Shown piece after piece: positions 14,552-22,677 of a stretch of 49,806 nt of DNA. Below the pieces are notes generated by a model that ran no database searches, was not told the DNA's origin, and saw nothing but the letters and a program-made list of their open reading frames with translations. The stretch's first letter is position 1. Every line of letters begins with the position of its first letter. Source of the stretch: Propionibacteriaceae bacterium. Its GTDB lineage: Bacteria > Actinomycetota > Actinomycetes > Propionibacteriales > Propionibacteriaceae. Both the position numbers and the translations under genes were made by a program. The stretch covers positions 1 to 49,806 of the forward strand of contig JAISJO010000086.1 in assembly GCA_031261485.1 (NCBI GenBank), read 5' to 3'.

Positions 14552-17167
14552 TTACTCGGAATCCTTGGCCCGCGCGATTCGTGCGCACACGACTTCCTCG
14601 CGGTTAGCCAGGACGAGCCGACGCAGTGCCGGGGTACGCGCGCCGATGTGGTTCAACCACTGATCGGTCATCGCTAGCACGTCGATGCCCTCGTCATTGA
14701 TGGCCCAGAAGGGGTACAAGGCCTTGACGATGTTGTTGGCCATCTCGCGGGTACGGTTCTCCCAGACCCATTCGAGCGAAGCGAAGTACTCCACGGCGAA
14801 CTCGCGCAGGCTCGTGGGATCGGGAACGCCGGGGAAAGCAGCAATGATAGACCGTTGAGCGGCATTGGCCACCGACTTGTCCCGGACAGCCAAACGCCAT
14901 GCTTCCCGCTTGGCCTCCGTTGACGGCAGGGCAGCCCTTGCTCCGGCGGCCATTTCTCGCCCAGAACTCGTGTCATCCCTTGTCAGTTCGGCCTGGATGT
15001 CAGCCTCACCCTTCTTGGAGTTGGCAACTAGGATAGTCAACAACTCCCAGCGCAGGTCGGTGTCCACGACAAGCCCTTCGACTTGCGCGGCGCCGTCGAG
15101 GACTTCCACAAGGAAGTCCCACTGAGTGTCATTGCACGCCAGATGTGCGAAAGAAGCAAACAACTGCAACTGCATATCCGAGCCAGCATCGGCCTGCAGG
15201 GCGAGCTTCACCAAACGGGCCGCGACATCGTCGCGCACCTCTTCACGCATATCTGCGGCGACATAGCGGCGCACTGTCTGGGCCAAACGCGCGAGGGTGG
15301 AGGACACCGTGGTGGAGGAAGTCTCGTCAGCAATGTTGTTCAGGACGATCTCGATGTAGTCTCGCGCCGCCAATTCGCCGTCGCGGAGCGCATCCCACAG
15401 CGACGCCCAAATCAGGGCTCTGGCTAGGGGGTCCACAATGTCGTTCAGGTGTTTGCGCACAAGGGCCATGTCGTACTCGGCGAGCCGCAGCTTGGCGTAC
15501 GTCAGGTCGGCGTCGTTGAGGAGGAGCAAGTCGGGGATGACTTGGCCCGTCAACTCGGGAAGTTCCGTGAGAGCCCCATCCACGTCTGCTTCCACGCCCC
15601 ACGCCTTTTCCAGTCCCTGGTCGGTCATAGAGTAACCGGCTATGCCGACACGATGAGGCTTCAGTGACGGGTGTACATCGATGGCGGGCAGTCCACGATG
15701 AGGAATGTCCGTAAAACGTCCGTACACCGCCGGAATCTCCTGAGCGACAGAAACCGAGGAGTAGACCCCCTCGTCCTGCGCCACGACCACCGGGCGAAGC
15801 GTTGTGACGCCAGCCTCTTCCAGCCATACTTTCGACCACGAAGTCAGGTCACGCCCGGACGACGCAGACAACTCAGCCAAGAAATCCGTCAGGGTGGCAT
15901 TGCCCCAGGCATGTTTCGTGAGGTAGTTGTGCACACCGGTCAGGAAGTTCTCCTCGCCGACCCACGCAACAAGCTGCTTCAAGACGGAAGCACCCTTGGC
16001 GTAGGTGATCATGTCGAAGTTGACCTCGACGTCGGCCAGGTCGTTGATCTCGGCGACGATGGGGTGGGTCGTGGGCAGTTGGTCCTGCGCGTACCCCACC
16101 ATCTTGCGGCCCAGGAAATCGGCCCATGCGCCCGTCCAGCGAGTGTTGCCGACGGCCGCGTAATGGCTCATGAACTCGGCGAACGACTCGTTGAGCCACA
16201 GGTCATTCCACCACTTCATCGTCACAAGATCGCCGAACCACATGTGCGCTTGTTCGTGGAGAATGGTGTTGGCTCGGGCATCGACCATGGAGTCCAGCGG
16301 ACGGGAGCGCCACACGTACCTCGCCTCGGTCAGGGTCACCGCTCCGATGTTCTCCATCGCGCCCGCGTTGTACTCGGGGACGAAAGCCTGGTCGTACTTG
16401 TCATAGGGGTAAGGAATCCCGAAGCTCTTCTCGTAGAACTCGAATCCGCGCTTGGTGATGTCGAAGACTTCGGCGTAATCCATGTACTGCGCCATCGACT
16501 TGCGAGCAAGGACGGCCAGTGGGATCGCGCGACCGTCAGTTGAGGTGTACGTGTCGTCCCAGCGGGCATAGTGACCGGCGATAATGGCGGTCAGGTACGT
16601 GGACATGATCGGAGTCTCAGGGAAGTCCCAACGGGCGGCGCCGGGGTTCTGGGGCAGCGGGCTCGGCGCGGGAGTCTCTGTGTTGGCGATGACCGTCCAG
16701 TCGTCGGGCGCGATGACATGGAAAGTGAAGCGGGACTTCAGGTCGGGCTGCTCGAATGAGGCGAAGAGGCGGCGCGCGTCGGCGACCTCGAACTGTGTGT
16801 AGATGTACGTCAGCGAGTCCACAGGGTCCACAAAACGGTGGAGGCCCTCACCAGTATGCGAGTATTCAGCATTCGCCTTGACTCTTACTTCATTCTCAGA
16901 CTTGAGGTCTGACAAGGTAATACGCGAATCGGCGAAGACCTGAGCCGGATCGAGGTCCAGACCGTTCAGCGTGACTTTGTCCACGCTGGGCGCGATGAGG
17001 TCGAGGAATGTCGAGGCGCCCGGCTCGGCGCAGGTGAAGCGAATGAGTGTCGTGACCGGGAAGGTCTCTCCCGTGGCGGTCAGGTCGACGGTGATGTCGT
17101 ACGACTGCACTGCAAGGATGCGTGCCCTCTCCTCTGCTTCAATTCTGGTCAAGTTGTATCCGGGCAT
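14552..17167 (-). CDS. pepN: aminopeptidase N (M1 family zinc metallopeptidase)
   Basis: 871 aa, the normal length for actinobacterial PepN. It removes N-terminal residues from peptides in the cytoplasm. It has an N-terminal beta domain, the substrate-anchoring GAMEN motif at 269-273, the zinc site HEQAH at 304-308 with the third ligand Glu327 in NESFAEF, and an ERAP1-like helical C-terminal domain. Two in-frame ATGs lie two codons apart. The second (17167, MPGYNLTR) is best spaced from the AAAGGA ribosome site, as the first would overlap it closely. It is monocistronic and convergent with the lipoprotein gene. Its start faces the divergent DUF2330 gene. Confidence 0.96.
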   Translation of the reverse strand: MPGYNLTRIEAEERARILAVQSYDITVDLTATGETFPVTTLIRFTCAEPGASTFLDLIAPSVDKVTLNGLDLDPAQVFADSRITLSDLKSENEVRVKANAEYSHTGEGLHRFVDPVDSLTYIYTQFEVADARRLFASFEQPDLKSRFTFHVIAPDDWTVIANTETPAPSPLPQNPGAARWDFPETPIMSTYLTAIIAGHYARWDDTYTSTDGRAIPLAVLARKSMAQYMDYAEVFDITKRGFEFYEKSFGIPYPYDKYDQAFVPEYNAGAMENIGAVTLTEARYVWRSRPLDSMVDARANTILHEQAHMWFGDLVTMKWWNDLWLNESFAEFMSHYAAVGNTRWTGAWADFLGRKMVGYAQDQLPTTHPIVAEINDLADVEVNFDMITYAKGASVLKQLVAWVGEENFLTGVHNYLTKHAWGNATLTDFLAELSASSGRDLTSWSKVWLEEAGVTTLRPVVVAQDEGVYSSVSVAQEIPAVYGRFTDIPHRGLPAIDVHPSLKPHRVGIAGYSMTDQGLEKAWGVEADVDGALTELPELTGQVIPDLLLLNDADLTYAKLRLAEYDMALVRKHLNDIVDPLARALIWASLWDALRDGELAARDYIEIVLNNIADETSSTTVSSTLARLAQTVRRYVAADMREEVRDDVAARLVKLALQADAGSDMQLQLFASFAHLACNDTQWDFLVEVLDGAAQVEGLVVDTDLRWELLTILVANSKKGEADIQAELTRDDTSSGREMAAGARAALPSTEAKREAWRLAVRDKSVANAAQRSIIAAFPGVPDPTSLREFAVEYFASLEWVWENRTREMANNIVKALYPFWAINDEGIDVLAMTDQWLNHIGARTPALRRLVLANREEVVCARIARAKDSE

Positions 17168-17344
17168 GTGCATTCCTTTCGTCGCCCTCCATTCTTTCAG
17201 GTCTAATCAAGGACCCCAAAGTTTGGGTGTACCACCTGGTCGGTATTGCCGGGTTTCTGAGAAGGACCTGTGCGCGAGATAACGATTGGGCCGCGATATA
17301 CAGCGCCGAGTCGTACTTCCGACCCTTCGAGCGGCAGATTCTCG

Positions 17345-17350
17345 TAGACT
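17345..17350 (+). promoter_or_regulatory. -10 hexamer TAGACT, 7 nt before the DUF2330 gene ATG
   Basis: TAGACT within CTCGTAGACT. The spacer GGAGGGC contains a Shine-Dalgarno-like run only 2-3 nt from the ATG, too close for normal use. Confidence 0.5.
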
Positions 17351-17357
17351 GGAGGGC

Positions 17358-18413
17358 ATGGCCAAGCGCAGACCCCTATTCTCGGTAACGCCCGCTCTCG
17401 CGGCACTTCTCATTGCTCCTTTGCTCGCTGCCGGTGTCGCATCCCCCGCGATCGCCTGTGCGTGCGGTGCTTTCGCGCCTCCCACCGATGCCTCCGGGCC
17501 GGTGTCCCTCCAGCGAGAAGTCGCCATACTGTCCCTCAAAGACGGCGTGGAACAAATGGACATGAGACTGTCACTGGATACCATTAACGCCAATCTTGGG
17601 CTCATTGTGCCCACCCCCACCCCCGCAACTGTGTCTTTGGGCGTTGAAACCCTCTTCGACAACGTGGACACAGAGATGACGCCCAAGATCGACCGGATGG
17701 ACGACTGGTGGACTTGGCCAACCGACGGACTTCTCGGCGCATCTGGTGGGGCTCCTGGCGCTCCTGCACCCCCTGAGGTTATCGCCACTGTCCAACTCGG
17801 ACCCATCCAGGCCACCACTCTGGAGGCAACCGACGCGGAGGGGTTGACCGCCTGGCTGACCGCCAACGGGTATGGGTTGCCGGAGTCCGTGACTGCCCTC
17901 CTCCCCCACTACATCGACAGGGGCTGGTCTTTCGTCGCGCTGAAACTTACCGGCGAGACACCCCTGGACGGAAAGCTAGACCCCCTGCGCTTCCAGTTCG
18001 AGACCGCGACCCTGACATACCCCCTCGCCCTGTCGAAAGCTGCCACGACACCCCAATATGTCTCTTTGTTCATCTTCTCTGACCACCGCGAAGAGGTCAG
18101 GTTCGCAGACGGTTCGGAAATACCCGATGCAGACACCACCTGGGCCAGAACAGTGCGCAACACCTCGCTGACTAGCCTGGGCACCTACCTCACAGCCATC
18201 ACCTTGACCTTTGGCAACCCATCCCAGCGTATCCTCGACGACTTGACATTCGTCCGTGCCCCCGCCGATGAGGAAGTGGGAACCCACGTCACCCAGGTCA
18301 CCTATATCCGTGTCGCGGGAGTACCGGTCGGCTGGGGACTCGTAGGACTAGCCGTCTTCGTCATGTTCCTCGTCATCGTGTTCATGCTCATCCCCCGGAG
18401 GGCACGACGCTAG
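17358..18413 (+). CDS. DUF2330 domain-containing secreted or membrane protein
   Basis: 351 aa. The signal peptide spans residues 1-33, with basic MAKRRP and a long hydrophobic core. The mature protein begins CACGAFAPP, the cysteine-rich start typical of DUF2330 proteins. The domain continues through LGLIVPTPTPATVSLG and a conserved WWTWP segment. A C-terminal transmembrane helix (about 322-346) ends in RRARR, so the protein is probably anchored with its domain outside. The biochemical function of this family is unknown. The start at 17358 is chosen for the signal peptide and the -10 position. It is divergent from pepN, and no partner gene follows. Confidence 0.82.
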   Translation: MAKRRPLFSVTPALAALLIAPLLAAGVASPAIACACGAFAPPTDASGPVSLQREVAILSLKDGVEQMDMRLSLDTINANLGLIVPTPTPATVSLGVETLFDNVDTEMTPKIDRMDDWWTWPTDGLLGASGGAPGAPAPPEVIATVQLGPIQATTLEATDAEGLTAWLTANGYGLPESVTALLPHYIDRGWSFVALKLTGETPLDGKLDPLRFQFETATLTYPLALSKAATTPQYVSLFIFSDHREEVRFADGSEIPDADTTWARTVRNTSLTSLGTYLTAITLTFGNPSQRILDDLTFVRAPADEEVGTHVTQVTYIRVAGVPVGWGLVGLAVFVMFLVIVFMLIPRRARR

Positions 18414-18697
18414 GGCAATAACGCTTCAGATTCGGCATCACTGACTGGCTGACGTACCGCGTCAAGACTGTCTCGTAGCCCTCTTCCGCCCCGCCACCAG
18501 GCGCGACAAGGTCGTCTTTGCCTCGAAGATGCTGACAGTTGCGCTCACAGAATCCCGGATAATACGAGAGTCTGGTCTGATCTAGCCAACTTCAATCCGT
18601 CCTTCGGAGGTTGTCTGTCCATCCCTCCATAGACAACAGAACCAAACCCAGGCCAATTCACTAGGAGTCGGCGACACGGTGCGGAGCTCGTAGCAGC
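18414..18697. other. intergenic stretch upstream of the STAND gene
   Basis: No credible gene or strong hairpin is seen. The region contains no coding signature and ends in the -10 hexamer of the STAND gene. It marks the change from the GC-rich DUF2330 gene to the visibly more AT-rich STAND gene. Confidence 0.4.
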
Positions 18698-18703
18698 TAG
18701 AGT
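18698..18703 (+). promoter_or_regulatory. -10 hexamer TAGAGT, 6 nt before the STAND gene ATG
   Basis: TAGAGT is followed by GTGGTC and then ATG 18710. The in-frame GTG at 18704 would abut the hexamer, so it is unlikely to be the start. Confidence 0.55.
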
Positions 18704-18709
18704 GTGGTC

Positions 18710-20950
18710 ATGGGACTGGTCTTTGATTTAGCAGAGCTGATTAACGCGGGCCTTGGCGTGGTAGGTGGCGAGGGCGCTACCTCCATCCGGGAACGCATCA
18801 ATGACGCTTCCTTGCGTAGAGCGATTAGTAAGGCCTTCTCAACAGTTCTCGATAATCACGACGACATTTTGATCTCGTCCAGGCAGAAAAGGAAGCTAGC
18901 CAAAGACGACTTGTTGGTGCGGTGGCTTTGTCAAGATCCAAAACAACGCGGAGAGTGCCCTATCGATGCGGAGATCCTTGACGGACTCGACACCGATACA
19001 AACAACAAGTTGCTGGTTGAGTTGCATGAAGCATTCATTGAAGCTATCTGCCCAAGACTGTCTACAGCAGAACAGCTCTCGTTACGAACACTCCTCAAGA
19101 TTGACCGCGAGCTCCTCAGCACACACAGCGAGCTAGGTGATGTGAAAGCTATCGTTGAGGCCATCTGGAGGGAGAGGCAGAATCAGCGACCTGAGCCTTT
19201 GTCTCAGATTGCTGGGTCTAGGCCGCTACTATCTGCTGATTTTGTTGCCCGTGACGAAATGGCTGCGTTGAAGTCAGCGCTTGGTGATGGTGGCCAGGCT
19301 ACTTTGTGTGCGCTCAAGGGCATGCGCGGGGTTGGCAAGTCTTGGCTAGCATCGGCCTACGCGAAGGAATGCGAGAAAGAACGCTGGTCGTTCGTGGGAT
19401 GGATAAATGCCGGTAGCCGTGAACAGGCTATCACTGAAATGGCCAAGATAGCCGCCCTCCTAGGGCAAAGTGAACAAGATGATCCTCCTGACATTGCTGC
19501 GAGTCGTCTCGTGACGTGGCTGAATCAAACTGGAACTGATGGCGTCAAGGACAAACTGTTGGTGTTCGACAATGTTGAAAGACGAGCTGACCTGGAAGAC
19601 TTGATTCCTACCAGTCCTGGGACCAGAGTATTGGTCACCACAACCCACCAAGAAGCGACATTCGGCACCGCTGTGGATGTTTCTGCTTACAGCACAGAAG
19701 AGGCCGTCGAATACCTTGTTAACGCAACTGGCTTGTCAGACCGCGTAGATGCTGGCAAGGTCGCCAAAGAGTTGGGCAACTTACCGGTTGCTTTGACTCA
19801 GGCAGCAGCAGTTATTCGTAATCGTGGCTACACCTTCGAACAATACTTGGACAGGTTGAAGCAGGCTGTGTTGGATGAAGTTGTTAAGCCGTTCGGTGAC
19901 TACCCTTATGCGGCTAATGTCGCTCTATGGTTAGCGTTCACTACTGTTGTTGAAACTTGCGGCAAGGGAAATCCGGCGGTGGGGCGGGCTGCTCTTGGCG
20001 TTATGGAAGTGTTGTCACTCTTGGCTGAATCTGGTGTTCCAAGAAATTGGTTGTACGCAGTAGGAGAAAATGAAGATGCTGCTCGTGAAGCGGTTGGCGA
20101 TCTGGTCGAGTCTTCTGTCCTCATCGAGTCTGAAGACAAGAGCATAGTTTCGTTGCATCGTCTTATGGGCAGAGTTGTTCGTGAAGACGACCCATCAGAG
20201 CATCGCGCTGGTGAAGCAGTCCAATATAGTGCCCGGGTGCTTGCTGCGGTGGATGTTGACCTGATCGGTGACTACATGGGCAGGCGTAGTGCTATCACAA
20301 GTTTGGGTGCCCAACTAGTCGCTATCCATGAGCAGCAGCACTCGAAAGCACTCGTGGACAGCAAAGAGTTTCTCGCTACTGTCCATCGTGTTGCGTCCGT
20401 GGCAATCGAGCATGAAGATCCATTCACGACAATCGCGCTCGCCGACTATCAAACAGACTTGATGCGGGTGCTGGGCGCAGACCATCCAGACACACTGACC
20501 TCACGACACAACCTAGCTGCCGCCTACGAGTCGGCTGGTGACGTCGGCAAGGCGATTCGACTGTTTGAGGAAACGCTCGCCGACAAGTTGCGGGTGCTGG
20601 GCGCAGACCATCCAGACACACTGACCTCACGAAACAACCTAGCTGGCGCCTACCGGTCGGCTGGCGACGTGGGCAAAGCGATTCCACTGCACGAGCAGAC
20701 ATTGGCCGACCGGGTGCGCGTGCTGGGCGCAGACCATCCAGACACACTGACGTCACGAAACAACCTGGCATTCGCCTACCAGTCGGCTGGCGACGTGGGC
20801 AAAGCGATTCCACTGTACGAGGAAACGCTCGCCGACTGTGTGCGGGTGCTGGGCGCAGACCATCCGACCACGCTGACGTTGCGAAGCAACCTGGCTGGCG
20901 CCTTCAGGTTGGCTGGTGATATCCCGGAAACGGATCAAAGGATTACCTAG
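18710..20950 (+). CDS. NB-ARC-type STAND NTPase with C-terminal TPR repeats (NLR-like)
   Basis: 746 aa. Residues 1-160 form a helical N-terminal domain I do not recognise, the usual place for an effector or signalling module. The nucleotide-binding core has Walker A GMRGVGKS (204-211), Walker B LLVFDNV (283-289), a TRVLVTTTHQ sensor strand and a GLPLA-like ELGNLPVAL, followed by a winged-helix-like segment (PRNWLYAVG, ESSVLIES, HRLMGRVVRED). From about residue 584 four 42-aa TPRs carry the motif VLGADHPDTLTSRNNLA. Proteins with this plan act as ligand-triggered switches, including bacterial anti-phage NLRs. Codon and base use look more AT-rich than the neighbours, suggesting acquisition. The TPR array ends abruptly (IPETDQRIT), so it may be shortened. 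Its function here is inferred. Confidence 0.85.
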   Translation: MGLVFDLAELINAGLGVVGGEGATSIRERINDASLRRAISKAFSTVLDNHDDILISSRQKRKLAKDDLLVRWLCQDPKQRGECPIDAEILDGLDTDTNNKLLVELHEAFIEAICPRLSTAEQLSLRTLLKIDRELLSTHSELGDVKAIVEAIWRERQNQRPEPLSQIAGSRPLLSADFVARDEMAALKSALGDGGQATLCALKGMRGVGKSWLASAYAKECEKERWSFVGWINAGSREQAITEMAKIAALLGQSEQDDPPDIAASRLVTWLNQTGTDGVKDKLLVFDNVERRADLEDLIPTSPGTRVLVTTTHQEATFGTAVDVSAYSTEEAVEYLVNATGLSDRVDAGKVAKELGNLPVALTQAAAVIRNRGYTFEQYLDRLKQAVLDEVVKPFGDYPYAANVALWLAFTTVVETCGKGNPAVGRAALGVMEVLSLLAESGVPRNWLYAVGENEDAAREAVGDLVESSVLIESEDKSIVSLHRLMGRVVREDDPSEHRAGEAVQYSARVLAAVDVDLIGDYMGRRSAITSLGAQLVAIHEQQHSKALVDSKEFLATVHRVASVAIEHEDPFTTIALADYQTDLMRVLGADHPDTLTSRHNLAAAYESAGDVGKAIRLFEETLADKLRVLGADHPDTLTSRNNLAGAYRSAGDVGKAIPLHEQTLADRVRVLGADHPDTLTSRNNLAFAYQSAGDVGKAIPLYEETLADCVRVLGADHPTTLTLRSNLAGAFRLAGDIPETDQRIT
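20459..20938 (+). repeat. 126-bp near-identical tandem repeats encoding the TPRs
   Basis: Four units begin with the same CGGGTGCTGGGCGCAGACC-like block at 20465, 20591, 20717 and 20843, each offset by exactly 126 bp (42 codons). Near-identity at the DNA level implies recent duplication and permits in-frame expansion or contraction. Confidence 0.88.
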
Positions 20951-21097
20951 TCTCGAACCGGTAGACAGCTGAGTCGAGTCTAGTGGATTACTACAGCAGA
21001 GTTGTTAGGCGGGCTGAATGAGGCTGGCGTTGCCTTGTCGAACAAATCGGCCTCAACGCCGACCAAGGAACATGAGCGACGTGAAAGTGGTTCGCTA

Positions 21098-21466
21098 TTA
21101 CCGCTCTAGGATGGCCTGTATTACTTGGGCCTGGTACGCGGCGGCTTCGCCTTGGCGGGCTCTGTTGGCTTGCGCTAGGTAGCGGGCCTCGTCTAGGTGG
21201 GCGGCGACTTCTGATTCCAGGATGGAGATGACTTCAGCATCTGTGAGGGTTTGGCGTTGTGTTTCTGTGGCCCCGAGTCCTTGGGTGGTTCCGGCGATGT
21301 ACTCGCTTGTGACTGGGGATTTCTGAATTTCAGATAGGGGAAGAGCACAGGCATTGTCCAGGGCGGCGAGCGCCGAACGTAGAGCCAAGACGGCAGGAGT
21401 GTCCTTTGCCCTCATAGACTCAGTCAAGGCGGCTTTCAGGCGGGATGTCATGTCGTCGAACAACAT
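21098..21466 (-). CDS. GatB/YqeY domain-containing protein
   Basis: A 122-aa YqeY-like protein, shorter than the usual ~147. It keeps the family's N-terminal helix and RSALAALDNA segment (usually RMLKAAIKNA). The middle LTDAEVISILESEVAAHLDEARYLAQANR matches the family's LSDEEVIEVLQKEVKQRREA region. The family shares the tRNA-amidotransferase tail domain. It may bind tRNA, and its exact role is unsettled. It starts 10 bp after the MeaB stop and is probably cotranscribed. No Shine-Dalgarno is visible. The next few codons include further ATGs, so the start is approximate. Confidence 0.78.
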   Translation of the reverse strand: MLFDDMTSRLKAALTESMRAKDTPAVLALRSALAALDNACALPLSEIQKSPVTSEYIAGTTQGLGATETQRQTLTDAEVISILESEVAAHLDEARYLAQANRARQGEAAAYQAQVIQAILER

Positions 21467-21476
21467 ATTTGCCGAA

Positions 21477-22481
21477 TCAATCCAGCCAGGTCGGGGGCAG
21501 GTTGCGCGCGAAGGCAGTGAGTATCTGCTGGGCGGCCTCGACTGCCGACAACTGTCCTGACATTACCTTGGATTCCAACCCCTTGCGCATTGCTTTGACA
21601 TCCCTGTTTTGGCGCACGGATTCGATGACCTCATCGTCGACGAGCGACCACATCCAGTCGCGTTGCTGGCGGGCGCGACGTTCGGCCAAGCCACCGCCTT
21701 CTTCGAGGTACGCCCGGTGGTCGAGGACGGCCTGCCATACGTCCATGAGGCCATCGCCGGTGTACGAACTGGAGGTCAGAACCGGTGGGCGGCGAGCATT
21801 CGGATCCGATGTGATGAGTTTCATGGCGGTGCGTAGCTCGCGGGCCGCCACACGGGAAGCCGACTCATTGTCGCCGTCAGCCTTGTTGACCGTGATGACA
21901 TCGGCCATCTCCAGGATGCCCCGTTTGATGCCCTGGAGTTGGTCGCCCGCTCTCGCCAGAGTGACAAGGAGGAATGTGTCCACCATGCCTGCGACGGCGA
22001 CTTCGGACTGACCCACGCCGACCGTCTCCACGAGCACGACGTCGAAACCTGCTGCCTCGACAATGAGCATGGACTCCCTGGTCGCCCGAGCCACGCCGCC
22101 GAGATGGTTCGCGGAAGGGGAAGGGCGGATGAAAGCGTCGTCGGAGGCCGCCAGTGCCGCCATACGTGTGCGGTCGCCCAGGATGGAACCGCCGGTCTTC
22201 GTGGAGGACGGGTCGACTGCGAGCACTGCGACGCGGTGCCCAGCTTCGATGAGTTTGACCCCCAGGGCATCAATGAACGTGGACTTTCCCGCCCCCGGTA
22301 CACCCGTGACGCCGACACGTACAGCCTTGTCACGGCTCTGTTCGCCCGCGCGGAGAGTTGTCAGCAATTCGCGGGCCTTCTCACGGTCGGTCACCCGCAT
22401 GGACTCCACGAGAGTGATGGCGCGGGCAATTGAGCGCCGCTGCCTGGCAGCGATTCCCTCAGTGAGTTGGGCCACATTCAT
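21477..22481 (-). CDS. meaB: methylmalonyl-CoA mutase-associated GTPase MeaB
   Basis: A 334-aa G3E-family GTPase that protects and reloads adenosylcobalamin-dependent methylmalonyl-CoA mutase. Motifs are the P-loop GVPGAGKS (60-67), the VDPSST switch, the ETVGVGQSE loop, the NKADGD guanine-specificity motif and a C-terminal dimerisation arm. The mutase genes are not in the window. The biotin carboxylase at 28.8 kb could supply the same propionyl-CoA pathway. Start choice: ATG 22490 overlaps a TAGGAT hexamer, while ATG 22481 lies 7 nt after it, so 22481 fits a leaderless transcript. The YqeY-like gene follows directly. Confidence 0.93.
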   Translation of the reverse strand: MNVAQLTEGIAARQRRSIARAITLVESMRVTDREKARELLTTLRAGEQSRDKAVRVGVTGVPGAGKSTFIDALGVKLIEAGHRVAVLAVDPSSTKTGGSILGDRTRMAALAASDDAFIRPSPSANHLGGVARATRESMLIVEAAGFDVVLVETVGVGQSEVAVAGMVDTFLLVTLARAGDQLQGIKRGILEMADVITVNKADGDNESASRVAARELRTAMKLITSDPNARRPPVLTSSSYTGDGLMDVWQAVLDHRAYLEEGGGLAERRARQQRDWMWSLVDDEVIESVRQNRDVKAMRKGLESKVMSGQLSAVEAAQQILTAFARNLPPTWLD

Positions 22482-22488
22482 GGCATCC

Positions 22489-22494
22489 ATCCTA
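22489..22494 (-). promoter_or_regulatory. -10 hexamer TAGGAT, 7 nt before meaB ATG 22481
   Basis: The hexamer itself contains the AT of the upstream in-frame ATG (22490), which therefore cannot be on a transcript starting about 7 nt downstream. It selects the second ATG. Confidence 0.55.
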
Positions 22495-22614
22495 GTGTGG
22501 GTCGTCGTTGCCTGAAGGAACCGTCCCACCAACGCGCGCCCGTGTCGACCCGGCAGTCGACTCATGTCCCACCTGCGACTGGGGAAACGCTGACAACTGA
22601 CCACATTCTCTGCG

Positions 22615-22636
22615 ATTCTGCGCGAAGTCGCAGAAT
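22615..22636. repeat. intergenic copy of the REP-like palindrome
   Basis: ATTCTGCG/CGCAGAAT around CGAAGT, identical over 22 nt to 8830-8851 inside the aminotransferase gene. It lies between the divergent meaB and YcaQ-like genes. An upstream CCTGCGACTGG fragment also resembles the partner palindrome of that pair. Confidence 0.8.
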
Positions 22637-22663
22637 GACGATAGGCGCCAATCAGTGTTTCTC

Positions 22664-22669
22664 TAGGAT
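22664..22669 (+). promoter_or_regulatory. -10 hexamer TAGGAT, 8 nt before the YcaQ-like GTG
   Basis: TAGGAT followed by an 8-nt spacer without a purine-rich ribosome site, then GTG 22678. Confidence 0.45.
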
Positions 22670-22677
22670 ATCTGGCG

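Noticed and set aside
17207..17866. 219-aa minus-strand open frame over the DUF2330 gene
   Set aside because: Antisense to a signal-peptide-bearing DUF2330 frame with a good promoter. The translation has no recognisable domain.
20424..20813. 129-aa repetitive minus-strand open frame under the TPR region
   Set aside because: Mirror image of the 126-bp TPR repeats. Repeated CPRRQPTGRR-type sequence is simply the reverse complement of the sensor units.
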